This document shows positions 1-7,268 of a stretch of DNA of 41,149 nt, piece by piece. Below the pieces are notes generated by a model that did not search any database, was not told where the DNA came from, and worked only from the letters and a program-made list of their open reading frames with translations. Each line of letters starts with the position of its first letter. Within the stretch, counting starts at the first letter, position 1. Source of the stretch: Clostridia bacterium. GTDB lineage: Bacteria > Bacillota > Clostridia > Oscillospirales > CAG-272. A program made the position numbers and the translations under genes. Where the stretch lies: NCBI GenBank assembly GCA_017503325.1, contig JAFVTI010000032.1, positions 1 to 41,149 of the forward strand, written 5' to 3'.

Positions 1-43
1 GGTTGCCCACGGGATGAGAACCGCTTGACTTTTTCTGTTTCAT
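1..43 (-). CDS. 5' end of an unidentified gene of the conjugative element (partial)
   Basis: An ATG at 43-41 on the minus strand opens a frame that runs off the left edge after 14 codons (MKQKKSSGSHPVGN). An AAAGGA ribosome binding site lies about ten bases upstream. The gene begins 24 bases after the prepilin peptidase stop and is probably in the same transcript. Too little is visible to name it. In Tad-like loci the next gene is often a pilus assembly protein, but that is only a guess from context. Confidence 0.5.
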   Translation of the reverse strand, partial: MKQKKSSGSHPVGN

Positions 44-67
44 TTGTTTGTTTCCTTTCTGCGTTTT

Positions 68-745
68 TTAGATGAAGAATACCGCCATCATACCGATAGA
101 GATAAACGGAATGAGGGCAAAGCCTTCTCGCATATCACGGTCTTTGATCTTGTTATAAATGAGAGTGAAAATAACCCCGATAAGAAGACCAAGCACCATA
201 CCTGCAAGACCTCGTTGCCATCCGAGCAAGAATGCACAGGCAGAAGAGATCTTCCAGTCAGCACCGCCGTATCCACCGCCACTCAATGCGGTCACGCCAA
301 GCTGAATAGCGGCACTTACCGCACCGCCTATAAGCATGGAGGTAAATCCAACGGTCGGTACGCTGATGAGGGACAAGGCAAGAATTGAAATTGTTACGTG
401 GTTTGCCACGTGGCGGTCTGTGAGATCCGACATGGAAGCGTATAGCAGAAGGAAGAACAGGAAGAGTCCTTGGAACGTGTATACGCTCATTCCGAATCGG
501 AGGGAGAGACCGAGTGCCATCACCGTTGAGGCTATCAAGGTGAAGGTCTTGTTGGTTACGAAACCCTGTTTCTCCATGTTTCTGTGAAGAAGCAATCCGA
601 TTACAAGGGCGGCAGTTGCCACAAGAATCATCTTGATGATGAGTACAACAGCTTCCCATGCAATCACGTTTTCAGCGACAAACTGCTGAAATATGGGATT
701 GACCACAGGAGGAGAAACGATTGGGTGTATGGGTTGAATGATCAA
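68..745 (-). CDS. Type IV prepilin peptidase, A24 family (TadV/CpaA-like)
   Basis: This is a polytopic membrane aspartyl protease of 225 residues. It should remove leader peptides from prepilins at the inner face of the membrane. Hydrophobic segments lie at about 30-55, 65-82, 90-106, 117-150 and 170-225. The two catalytic aspartates expected of A24 proteases are D107 (in SMSDLTDR) and D163 in the GGGYGGADWK stretch, equivalent to the GxGD motif. There is no N-terminal methylase domain, as in TadV/CpaA. It lies directly downstream of two small pilin-like genes, which are its likely substrates, and upstream of a further gene cut by the window edge. A hairpin between pilin and peptidase may lower its expression relative to the pilins. 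Confidence 0.85.
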   Translation of the reverse strand: MIIQPIHPIVSPPVVNPIFQQFVAENVIAWEAVVLIIKMILVATAALVIGLLLHRNMEKQGFVTNKTFTLIASTVMALGLSLRFGMSVYTFQGLFLFFLLLYASMSDLTDRHVANHVTISILALSLISVPTVGFTSMLIGGAVSAAIQLGVTALSGGGYGGADWKISSACAFLLGWQRGLAGMVLGLLIGVIFTLIYNKIKDRDMREGFALIPFISIGMMAVFFI

Positions 746-773
746 TGGATTTCTCCTTTCTCAAATTAGTTGT

Positions 774-798
774 GGAAGGGGCGGATTGCGCCCCTTCC
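774..798 (-). terminator. GC-rich hairpin between pilin-like gene and prepilin peptidase
   Basis: Perfect 10-bp arms (GGAAGGGGCG and its complement) surround a 5-base loop. On the minus strand no clear T-run follows, so it is better read as a partial terminator or mRNA-stabilising hairpin than as a full stop. Confidence 0.45.
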
Positions 799-818
799 GA
801 GGGTTTTACATTGATTGA

Positions 819-1049
819 TTAACCGGCGTAGTTGAACATGCCCTGAATCTTGGAGGAGAGCGTGGGCATGATGGTGGAGTTGAACAGGAGATAGAGACCT
901 GCGAGGATAACGCCACCGATTACGACACCGATGATGATCTTAACGCCGGTGTCGATATAGCCCTCGCCGGAGGTGGACTCGATGGCGGTCTTGGCAGAAA
1001 CGACTGCCTTGTTGAACTTGCTCTTGATGCTGTTGATGAGATTTTTCAT
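819..1049 (-). CDS. Small pilin-like membrane protein, copy 2 (DUF6133-like)
   Basis: This 76-residue protein has a basic N-terminus (MKNLINSIKSKFNK), the motif SGEGYIDTG, one long hydrophobic helix at about 36-56 and a conserved tail ending FNYAG. That layout matches small Flp/class-III-pilin-like proteins found in clostridial conjugative elements. It is 62/76 identical to the neighbouring gene at 1123-1353, so the pair is a tandem duplication. The start at 1049 is chosen because a GAGG site precedes it and because it aligns with the paralogue; the open frame upstream is spurious. The prepilin peptidase immediately downstream suggests both are pilus subunits. The exact leader cleavage site is not obvious, since the standard G/XXXXEY motif is not matched. 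Confidence 0.8.
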   Translation of the reverse strand: MKNLINSIKSKFNKAVVSAKTAIESTSGEGYIDTGVKIIIGVVIGGVILAGLYLLFNSTIMPTLSSKIQGMFNYAG

Positions 1050-1122
1050 GTGTTTTTTTACCTCGTTCTTTCTTTGATTTTGGATTTTGCTTTTTCTTTG
1101 CTTACTGCGGTTCAACTTCTGA

Positions 1123-1353
1123 TTAACCAGCGTAGTTGAACATCTCACCGATCTTGGTGGTGAGGGTGGGGATGATGGTGGTGTTGAAGAGTGCGTAGAG
1201 ACCTGCGAGGATGACACCGCCGATAACTACACCGATAATGATTTTGACACCAGTATCGATATATCCCTCGCCGGAGGTGGACTCGATGGCGGTTCTTGCG
1301 GAGATGATTGCGGAGTTGACCTTAGTCTTGATGGAGTTGATAAGCTTTTTCAT
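1123..1353 (-). CDS. Small pilin-like membrane protein, copy 1 (DUF6133-like)
   Basis: This is the second member of the tandem pair. It has 76 residues, with the same SGEGYIDTG motif at 27-35, a hydrophobic helix at 36-56 and the terminal FNYAG. A GAGGTAATTATCCT stretch upstream of ATG 1353 supplies the ribosome binding site, and the same AGAACGAGGT sequence precedes copy 2, so the duplication includes the translation signal. Most differences from copy 2 lie in residues 10-20 and 54-70, outside the conserved core. Predicted role: structural subunit of a conjugative or adhesive Tad-like pilus, processed by the A24 peptidase encoded downstream. Confidence 0.8.
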   Translation of the reverse strand: MKKLINSIKTKVNSAIISARTAIESTSGEGYIDTGVKIIIGVVIGGVILAGLYALFNTTIIPTLTTKIGEMFNYAG

Positions 1354-1407
1354 AGGATAATTACCTCGTTCTTTCTTTTTGTTTTTTATTTGTTGGTTGT
1401 TGTCGGG

Positions 1408-1444
1408 AAAATGAAAACGGGGAGTGACTTTATCTCACTCCCCG
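1408..1444 (-). terminator. Rho-independent terminator after spoVG-like gene
   Basis: On the minus strand a 10-bp stem (CGGGGAGTGA with its complement, 7-base loop) is followed by TTTTCATTTT. It separates the spoVG-like gene from the pilin pair. No clear promoter is seen for the pilins, so partial read-through is likely. Confidence 0.75.
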
Positions 1445-1458
1445 AATGTGGGTGCAGA

Positions 1459-1911
1459 TTACATCTGCGTCATGGTCTGACTACCGCCCGACTGAACGGG
1501 AGCCTGACTTGCTGTCTGTGCCTGTTCGAGTGCGTGGTTATACTCGTCGATAACGTTTTTGACGAGTGCTTCACGTGCTTCCTTGGTCACAGGGTGGAAT
1601 ACTTCGTCGTACTGCGTGTTGCCTTGACTATCCTTGCGAGGAATGGTAGGCATACTCACAAACGCACCTTTATCGTTTTCAAAGATGCGGATGCCGTGAA
1701 CGGCGAAGGGGCCGACATTAGCAGAGGCGAATGCCTTGAGCTTTTTGGTATCATCATCAAAGAGCTTGTCGATCTTTACGGTGATGTTAGGGATAGGCTG
1801 CTGTTCAGTTTCATTCTGCACAGCTTCATTCTTCTTTTCTGCCTGATCGGTAGGTTTCTTCTGCTCGTTTTGTGTAGGAGCAGCATTGCCGGAGCCTTTC
1901 TTAGAAGCCAC
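1459..1911 (-). CDS. SpoVG-family protein
   Basis: This 150-residue protein contains a SpoVG domain at about 40-125. The signature is IDKLFDDDTKKLKAFASANV, then VHGIRIFE, FVSMPT and the FHPVTKEAREAL segment. SpoVG is a small RNA/DNA-binding regulator in Bacillus and its relatives. Copies with low-complexity tails are common in clostridial mobile elements. Here the core is flanked by a Lys/Gln-rich N-terminal 40 residues and a Gln/Ser-rich C-terminus. The start is GTG at 1911, behind AAAGGAGG. The gene is isolated by terminators on both sides, suggesting its own expression unit. It is probably an element-encoded regulator and not the housekeeping spoVG. Confidence 0.8.
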   Translation of the reverse strand: MASKKGSGNAAPTQNEQKKPTDQAEKKNEAVQNETEQQPIPNITVKIDKLFDDDTKKLKAFASANVGPFAVHGIRIFENDKGAFVSMPTIPRKDSQGNTQYDEVFHPVTKEAREALVKNVIDEYNHALEQAQTASQAPVQSGGSQTMTQM

Positions 1912-1939
1912 AGTGGATCCTCCTTTCTTCAGTAGTATC

Positions 1940-1973
1940 TATATAAAATCCGACAGTTGCGCACCTGTCGGAT
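1940..1973 (-). terminator. Rho-independent terminator after the YodL/DUF3846 gene
   Basis: The minus strand has a perfect 9-bp stem (ATCCGACAG and complement) with an 8-base loop, followed by TTTATATAG. It ends the accessory gene chain that starts near 11,160, before the spoVG-like gene. Confidence 0.65.
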
Positions 1974-1979
1974 GGGATA

Positions 1980-2846
1980 TCACCAACCGTAGAAGGTAAA
2001 ACCAACATCACGTTGTACTTCTTCGGGGCTGATATCGTGGGGTTCAGCGAACATCTCGCTGTATTTCTGAACCTCTGCGTCATTGAGGCTACATAGTCCT
2101 CCGACACCATTATCCTTAGTTACAAAGATAGGCCCAGCATAGATGGCGTCGATTAAAATGCGATTACCTTCCATACCATTGAGCTTTGCTTCCTCATTTC
2201 CAAGGATAATGCAATCATCGTCAAAGGGATAGGTAAATTCGATTAACGCGTCCTCGCAATGATCGCTTACAGCGTTTTGCAATGCGTCAAGCTCGTCTTT
2301 GACATAGGTGACGATGGGAGTTCTGTGAGGCTGAATCATTAGCATTCGAATGCCATCCATCTCTGCGCACTTGGTTGAATCGAATTCGGCGAGTTTCTTG
2401 AAGCCAATATGATCGACAAAATAATTACCAATTTCGACGTCTTGACCATGAAGCACAGCAGAACTTATAAACTCGTTGCTCATTTTACAACGCCAAACCT
2501 CTGCATCGAATTCTTCTTTCGTGTCGCAGAACATTCTTGAATCCACGTATGGGTTGCCGTCGGAATCCGTTGAAAGATATTCGACAACGCCGTAAGGTGC
2601 TTTATAGGGTTCGACTACCTCGATAATATCGGAGAGTGAGAGCGAATGACCTTGGAAGGTTCCGGGATGGTCGGGAAGGTTGAAGAGGCAATATACCGCT
2701 TCAAGGTCGCCGTCCACATCGCCATGAAATACGCACTTATATGTGGCAGGGTTGATCCCACCATGCTTCAAGGTTTCTTCGTATCCCTCAAATTTGACTC
2801 GGTTGGTATCCTTATCACTGTCGATCTGATAGATGTTGATTCTCAT
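1980..2846 (-). CDS. YodL-domain and DUF3846 protein of the conjugative element
   Basis: This 288-residue protein has two recognisable halves. Residues 1-75 resemble YodL: a TYKCVFHGDVDG region, then LEAVYCLFN and GHSLSLSDII. Residues 164-285 resemble DUF3846 (RMLMIQPHRTPIV, then FDDDCIILGNEEAKLNGM and ending near QKYSEMF). Neither domain has a firmly known biochemical role; both are typical of accessory regions of clostridial conjugative elements and are often fused to each other or to antirestriction-type modules. The start at 2846 overlaps the upstream stop as ATGA, with GGAGG 14 bases before it, so an apparent longer frame to 3035 is rejected. A terminator follows. Confidence 0.75.
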   Translation of the reverse strand: MRINIYQIDSDKDTNRVKFEGYEETLKHGGINPATYKCVFHGDVDGDLEAVYCLFNLPDHPGTFQGHSLSLSDIIEVVEPYKAPYGVVEYLSTDSDGNPYVDSRMFCDTKEEFDAEVWRCKMSNEFISSAVLHGQDVEIGNYFVDHIGFKKLAEFDSTKCAEMDGIRMLMIQPHRTPIVTYVKDELDALQNAVSDHCEDALIEFTYPFDDDCIILGNEEAKLNGMEGNRILIDAIYAGPIFVTKDNGVGGLCSLNDAEVQKYSEMFAEPHDISPEEVQRDVGFTFYGW

Positions 2847-3568
2847 TCGAGTTTCATACCTCCGTCTTCTGTATTTTCCTGTGGGTGAAGGAACTTTTCG
2901 AGATTTTCGTTTACCCAATCGGGAACTTGTTCGGGATCTGCAATACCGATGAAATCGCCACGGACGAAATTGGTCTTTTCGCCATCCGAAACGAAGAAGC
3001 CGAAAATCTTCCGACCAATTGATGTCGGTCGGCAACCGTTTCCACCGCTTGCATAAAAATACTGGAATTCACCCTTCTTGTATTCTTCTGCAAGAGCGTC
3101 GGTGTGCATGATGAGAAGTTTCTCGGTATAATCTTCTTGATTACTGTTTGGCAGACAGGCATCTCTTGTCAGAATTCCAAGTTCTTCAGACAGGTATTTT
3201 CTGTACTGCCCAACCATGCCGTTTACAAGTTCGGGGTGAGTCTGAAGTTCGAATTCATGGTTGCGAGAATCGTTAGGCGTGTAGAACGCTTGCATTGACC
3301 AACGCCGGGTATCCGGTCGGTATCTACCGTCGTTGCTGTTTTCGCTCACCGTAGTGGCTAATACCCAGCCGACACGGTCAATACCAAACTCCTTGCATGC
3401 ATCCTTGATGATATCGGTTGGCAGAATGCTGTTTCGGTAACGTTCTCGTACCATTTGGTCAATGGCATCACGACAGCGGATGTTTTCCGCATGGGACTGT
3501 TTCCAATCCTGTACCTCGTCGTGATCCTTTGCTTCACGGAACGAGTAACGATATAACGGTACAGGCAT
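2843..3568 (-). CDS. DUF3849 protein
   Basis: This 241-residue protein matches the DUF3849 pattern over residues 3-145: YRYSFREAKDHDEV near the N-terminus, then an ENIRCRDAID segment, FGIDRVGWVLATTV and HPELVNGMVGQYRK. The C-terminal 90 residues are less typical. The function is unknown; the family is confined largely to accessory regions of conjugative elements and some phages. The gene overlaps its upstream neighbour by TAATG and its downstream neighbour by ATGA, so translation is coupled on both sides. Its last codons (GGMKLE) contain the GGAGG ribosome binding site of the next gene. Confidence 0.75.
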   Translation of the reverse strand: MPVPLYRYSFREAKDHDEVQDWKQSHAENIRCRDAIDQMVRERYRNSILPTDIIKDACKEFGIDRVGWVLATTVSENSNDGRYRPDTRRWSMQAFYTPNDSRNHEFELQTHPELVNGMVGQYRKYLSEELGILTRDACLPNSNQEDYTEKLLIMHTDALAEEYKKGEFQYFYASGGNGCRPTSIGRKIFGFFVSDGEKTNFVRGDFIGIADPEQVPDWVNENLEKFLHPQENTEDGGMKLE

Positions 3569-3849
3569 TAGCGTCGCTCCTTACCAGTGTTGAGTTTGAT
3601 GGAGAGGTAACGGTGGAGAGCTCTTTGCTCGTTTTCGGTAAGGCTGTTCACCACATCGAGGATCGAGCCTTCACGTACATCGGTATCTTTGCAGTGATCG
3701 CAGACCTTCTCACGGCGGAGGATGATGGTGTTTTCGTCCTTCATTTCATAGGAGAGGAGGCTGTTGTATCCGATGCGCATCTTGAGTCGGATGTCGAAGG
3801 GGATGGTTGTTCGGCCTTCTTTGCCGATGAGTCTGTAGATCTTGCTCAT
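3568..3849 (-). CDS. AbrB/SpoVT-type transcriptional regulator
   Basis: This 93-residue protein carries a swapped-hairpin AbrB/MazE/SpoVT DNA-binding fold at about 4-47. The pattern IYRLIGKEGRTTIPFDIRLKMRIG followed by an ENTIILRRE strand is typical (first part at residues 4-27). A CDHCKD pair of cysteines follows at about 50. The start at ATG 3849 is preferred to GTG 3858 because GGAGG lies eight bases before it. It probably regulates the element. It sits directly after a second AbrB-like gene. Confidence 0.75.
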   Translation of the reverse strand: MSKIYRLIGKEGRTTIPFDIRLKMRIGYNSLLSYEMKDENTIILRREKVCDHCKDTDVREGSILDVVNSLTENEQRALHRYLSIKLNTGKERR

Positions 3850-3864
3850 GTCAGTCACCTCCGG

Positions 3865-4155
3865 TCAGTTGAGTACGCACTTGCCGCAGTGCTGACAGAA
3901 ATACTCGCAATGATCGCAATCATCCTCATCGCAGTCGTAATCATCGTCCTCATCGTAGAGGTCGTCCTCGGTATAATCGTCCTCGTCGAAGTCTTCCTCG
4001 TCGCATTCATCCTCGTCATACTCGTCCTCATCGGCGATTTCGAGAACAACTCGTCCTTCGGAAAACGATGCATAGATTGCTGTATCTTCCGTAATGTTCA
4101 GAGCGTTAATGAGCTCTTCGGGAAGGGCGAAACTTACTTTACATTTGATTTCCAT
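3865..4155 (-). CDS. AbrB-like protein with an extremely acidic tail and a cysteine cluster
   Basis: This is a 96-residue protein in three parts. Residues 1-42 resemble an AbrB-like beta domain (VSFALPEELINALNI, then YASFSEGRVVLEI). Residues 43-80 are almost entirely Asp, Glu and Tyr. Residues 80-94 hold a CxxC-type cluster (CDHCEYFCQHCGKC) that could bind a metal. The start overlaps the end of the adenine methylase gene by 22 bases. It could be a DNA mimic or a metal-dependent regulator, but no function is established. The repetitive GAC/GAG codons are unlike those of the neighbouring genes. Confidence 0.6.
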   Translation of the reverse strand: MEIKCKVSFALPEELINALNITEDTAIYASFSEGRVVLEIADEDEYDEDECDEEDFDEDDYTEDDLYDEDDDYDCDEDDCDHCEYFCQHCGKCVLN

Positions 4156-5006
4156 ATAATCTTGTGCTCCTTTAGTATTTTTTGTGTTTCTTCGAAATCA
4201 TCGAAGAGTGTGAGTTGCCTTGCGAGGACTCCTTCCTCGTAGGTATCGTAGTTTGAAATAAGCAATTCGGGATACTGCTTTCCGGCATCAAACCGTTGGG
4301 CAATATTCGAAATGCGTGTGGTGGACTCGATCATGATTCCTTCCTTTGAGTACAGCTCCCGAATTTCGGGACAGTCGTTGTATGAAAGGAGAAACTTGCC
4401 TTTGATCTTCATTAAAGCATTGCACAGCCTTTCGTGGTCAGCTCGTCCAAATCCAACGTCTTCGTAATAATCCTCGGTTTCGTAGTACGGAGGATCGAGA
4501 TAGAAGATGGTGTTCGGGCGGTCGTACTGTGCAATGAGCTTTTCGAAGTCCTTGTTTTCGATTACCACCGTTTGCAAGCGCCTTGACGCTTCGGTTATCA
4601 GCGGAAAGTTACGCCACATATTGTGGGGTTGCGCTCCGTATGAGTCGAGACCTGAAGCGTAACTTTGTCTGATGATTTGATAGAAGTAGGCGGCACGTTT
4701 GATGTCGGGGATGGCTGTCTTACTTTTGAGAACCTCTCGGATATGTTCGAAATCTGTTCTTGAGTTCAAAGAGTATCGGAGTTCCTCGCAGAGCTCGTTG
4801 GGGTGATCTCTTACGCACCTGTAGAGGTTTGCAAGATTGGGATTGAAGTCGTTGTAAACCTCGAATTTGCCGGGTGTCTTATGAAAGAGCACCCAACCGC
4901 CACCGCCGAACACTTCAACGTATCTGTCGCAGGAGTGACATAGCCTTGAAACGATTTCATCACGCAAGGCTTTCTTGCCGCCCACCCACGACATAAAGCT
5001 GTTCAT
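4134..5006 (-). CDS. DNA adenine N6-methyltransferase, D12/Dam class
   Basis: This 290-residue enzyme should transfer a methyl group from S-adenosylmethionine to adenine N6 in a short DNA site. The SAM-binding motif FGGGGW is at 33-38 and the catalytic motif DPPY at 171-174, in the order of the alpha (Dam) class. The opening SWVGGKKALRDEI matches Dam-type N-termini. ATG 5006 is chosen because GGAAAGG lies six bases before it; an upstream open frame has no such site. No restriction endonuclease is adjacent, so it is an orphan methylase. It lies 3 kb from a cytosine methylase in the same chain, consistent with protection of the element from host restriction. Confidence 0.85.
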   Translation of the reverse strand: MNSFMSWVGGKKALRDEIVSRLCHSCDRYVEVFGGGGWVLFHKTPGKFEVYNDFNPNLANLYRCVRDHPNELCEELRYSLNSRTDFEHIREVLKSKTAIPDIKRAAYFYQIIRQSYASGLDSYGAQPHNMWRNFPLITEASRRLQTVVIENKDFEKLIAQYDRPNTIFYLDPPYYETEDYYEDVGFGRADHERLCNALMKIKGKFLLSYNDCPEIRELYSKEGIMIESTTRISNIAQRFDAGKQYPELLISNYDTYEEGVLARQLTLFDDFEETQKILKEHKIIWKSNVK

Positions 5007-5031
5007 TCGCATCCTTTCCAAGACCGAATTG

Positions 5032-5073
5032 CAAAAAGAAAAGGCCGTTTTGCTTTTCTTCTGCAAAACGACC
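5032..5073 (-). terminator. Rho-independent terminator after the DUF3789 gene
   Basis: Minus strand: 11-bp arms (GGTCGTTTTGC and GCAAAACGGCC, one G-T pair) around a 9-base loop, followed by a TTTTCTTTTTG tract. It lies between the DUF3789 gene and the adenine methylase. Confidence 0.7.
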
Positions 5074-5087
5074 TTATTACTGTATTT

Positions 5088-5171
5088 TTATTTTCTGTTG
5101 ATCTGAAAGAGGCACATCGTAACAACTCCCACGATGCCACCAACCATCAGACCGATAAAGAAGGTCAACAC
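5088..5171 (-). CDS. DUF3789-like 27-residue membrane protein
   Basis: A short frame starts with GTG at 5171, overlaps the upstream stop (GTGTTGA) and ends at TAA 5088. The peptide begins MLTFFIGLMVGGIVGV and ends CLFQINRK. It has a single glycine-rich membrane helix with a basic end, the pattern of the tiny DUF3789 proteins seen in clostridial conjugative elements and phages. A G-rich ribosome binding site (AAGGGGGG) lies in the end of the preceding gene. The function is unknown. A terminator follows immediately. Confidence 0.65.
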   Translation of the reverse strand: MLTFFIGLMVGGIVGVVTMCLFQINRK

Positions 5172-5974
5172 ATCGTCATCCCCCCTTCATCATAGTAGGC
5201 GGCTTCCATGGCATCATCGCCAAGGCATTGAACGTAGCTGTTGAAATCATCCCATGACTCACAAGGATGGATACCCCATGCCTGAATGCTGTTTTTGATA
5301 TCTTCATACATATCGTCATCTTCATCAAGCAAAGGATACATTTCGAGCCACACCTTGCTGTTGTCAAAGTCATAGCAAAGGACGACGGGATGTCCGAGGG
5401 ACTGATCGCATTGGAAGGATTGCGAAACGTGAACACCTTCGCAGTATTCGTACAGGTTACTGTTTAACTGCAGAACGTATCCCGATGCCGATTCAATATC
5501 GAATTCGAGCTTGAATCCCATAATGTCTGCCGCCATCTCTTGAGCTTCGAAGGTATTTTCCTTGGGAATACTACCGTCGAAGTCTTCACCTGCCATAATG
5601 CTGATCTCACCCACGTTATATCCGAAGTTTTCATCAGCGTATCGCAGTTCAAAGAGAACGTCGGGATACTGACGGGAGAGTGCAAGGATGAGCTTCCGTG
5701 CAGAACGGTTGGCGGTCAAAAAGCAGATTTCGTTCTTGTCTTCATCGTACTTAATGCCGTCCTTGTATCCGTAGGCATCCCATTTGGTATCCCAATTTTT
5801 AATACGCCAATTGATGCATTCTTGATCGGATGTGAAGGATGGTTCGGGAATGATTTTGTTGAAATCGATTGAACCGAATCCGATATTCTCAATCCGAATG
5901 GCTTCAAGTATTTCTCGGCAGCGTTCCGTGGAGCATTGGTCGAACCTTAATCTGTTTGTGATGTTGTTTGCCAT
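5165..5974 (-). CDS. Api92/YubB ferredoxin-like-fold protein
   Basis: This 269-residue protein opens with MANNITNRLRF, followed by IDFNKIIPEPSF and WRIKNWDTKWDAYG. These are landmarks of the Api92-like (DUF1281) proteins found on plasmids, phages and conjugative elements. The role is unknown; the N-terminal half is expected to form a ferredoxin-like fold. Its stop overlaps the DUF3789 start, its start abuts the cytosine methylase stop (shared base at 5974), and it ends in GGMTMC, which encodes the next ribosome binding site. Confidence 0.7.
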   Translation of the reverse strand: MANNITNRLRFDQCSTERCREILEAIRIENIGFGSIDFNKIIPEPSFTSDQECINWRIKNWDTKWDAYGYKDGIKYDEDKNEICFLTANRSARKLILALSRQYPDVLFELRYADENFGYNVGEISIMAGEDFDGSIPKENTFEAQEMAADIMGFKLEFDIESASGYVLQLNSNLYEYCEGVHVSQSFQCDQSLGHPVVLCYDFDNSKVWLEMYPLLDEDDDMYEDIKNSIQAWGIHPCESWDDFNSYVQCLGDDAMEAAYYDEGGMTMC

Positions 5975-7251
5975 TATTGTTCTCCTTTGCTTTCGTGGAC
6001 TCGTTTGATGATTTCGCCGAGAGCTGTAATGACAGGCACGCTTACCGCATTACCAGCCATTTTATAAAGCCTTGCGTCGGACAGACCAACTGCCTGTGCC
6101 TTATAGAATTGCTCATCGGTAAACCCCTGCAAGCGCCAGCATTCGATTGGCATGAGTTTGCGAATGATATCGCACTCCGGATCGTAGTCAAGCACACCGT
6201 GGCGGTCTTGCGTTGTAAGAGCGAACATTGGCTCGTTTGGGCCTTTTATCCTTCTGCCTTGCTGTCTTACAGTTTCTCTATCGGGGGAAATAATCGCCCT
6301 TGGGCCAATCTCTTTGGATATCTCGATTACTCCCGAATGCTCACCCTTGCGCTTGCTGATACCTGCATCCTGTCTTGCTGTGATGCATCGAGCAAGCTCG
6401 GTGATCTTGGGATCTTCATTCATATCAAGGCAATAAACACCCTGTGTGATGTTCGGTGTAATCGTGTGTGCGATCTGTTTTCCGACGCGTCCTCTCCGTG
6501 TGTTAAGGTTAGGATACGCCAAGTCAATGCTATCGCCGGGTTCGGCTATCTGATATCCCGATTTAGTCAGCGATTTGATGGGAAGCTGTCCTACAGAGTA
6601 GAGACCTGTATTACCTGCAAAACCGCCACCGTTGCTCGTAAGTGTACAACTTAATCCGTCTTGGTCGTAGACTCTGTCGCCTTGTCTTCCACTGACTTTT
6701 TGGATAATAGTTTTTGGATTTGCGTCGGTGAAAGCCTGTATTTCTCCGGAGGATCCTTCTCCAAGATACCCGATAATAAACACTCTTTTTCGGGATTGGG
6801 GTACTCCAAAATTCGCGCTGTTAAGCACCTGCCATGCGACATTGTACCCCAATTCAGAAAGCGTAGTGAGGATGGTCGCAAACGTCCTGCCGCTGTCATG
6901 CGATAGCAAGCCGGGAACGTTTTCAAGGAGCAGATACTTAGGTCTTTTAACTCGGGCAATCCGGGCAATTTCAAAGAACAGCGTTCCTCTGGCATCTTCA
7001 AAGCCCCCTCGCTTTCCAGCGATTGAAAAGCTCTGACAAGGAAATCCTCCGCAAATAAGGTCGATATCCGGCAGTTCTTCCGGCACGATCTTTCTTGCGT
7101 CTTCAAAAAATAGTTCTCCTTTCGTATCATACATTGCTTCGTAGGCTCTCCGTGCGAAGGGATCTATCTCGCAAAAGCCCACGGGGACAAAAAAATCGCC
7201 GAACTTGGAGAGTCCTGATCTGAACCCACCAATTCCGGCGAACATGTCCAA
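5974..7251 (-). CDS. DNA (cytosine-5)-methyltransferase
   Basis: This 425-residue C5 methylase has all core motifs: FAGIGGFRSG (I, SAM binding) at 4-13, GGFPCQSF with catalytic C72 (IV), ENVPG at 110-114 (VI), QSRKR at 152-156 (VIII) and AGNAVS at about 399-404 (X). The target-recognition region spans roughly 185-370. It should methylate cytosine in a short DNA site. The only usable start seen is TTG 7251. Homologues usually begin MKYLDMFAG, and here the equivalent first codon would be ATT at 7260, so the true start is uncertain. No partner endonuclease is visible. Confidence 0.88.
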   Translation of the reverse strand: MDMFAGIGGFRSGLSKFGDFFVPVGFCEIDPFARRAYEAMYDTKGELFFEDARKIVPEELPDIDLICGGFPCQSFSIAGKRGGFEDARGTLFFEIARIARVKRPKYLLLENVPGLLSHDSGRTFATILTTLSELGYNVAWQVLNSANFGVPQSRKRVFIIGYLGEGSSGEIQAFTDANPKTIIQKVSGRQGDRVYDQDGLSCTLTSNGGGFAGNTGLYSVGQLPIKSLTKSGYQIAEPGDSIDLAYPNLNTRRGRVGKQIAHTITPNITQGVYCLDMNEDPKITELARCITARQDAGISKRKGEHSGVIEISKEIGPRAIISPDRETVRQQGRRIKGPNEPMFALTTQDRHGVLDYDPECDIIRKLMPIECWRLQGFTDEQFYKAQAVGLSDARLYKMAGNAVSVPVITALGEIIKRVHESKGEQ

Positions 7252-7268
7252 ATATTTAATTTGATTTC

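Noticed and set aside
4134..7251. The two methylases considered as a complete restriction-modification system
   Set aside because: No gene between or beside them resembles an endonuclease, specificity subunit or helicase; all intervening genes are element accessory proteins.
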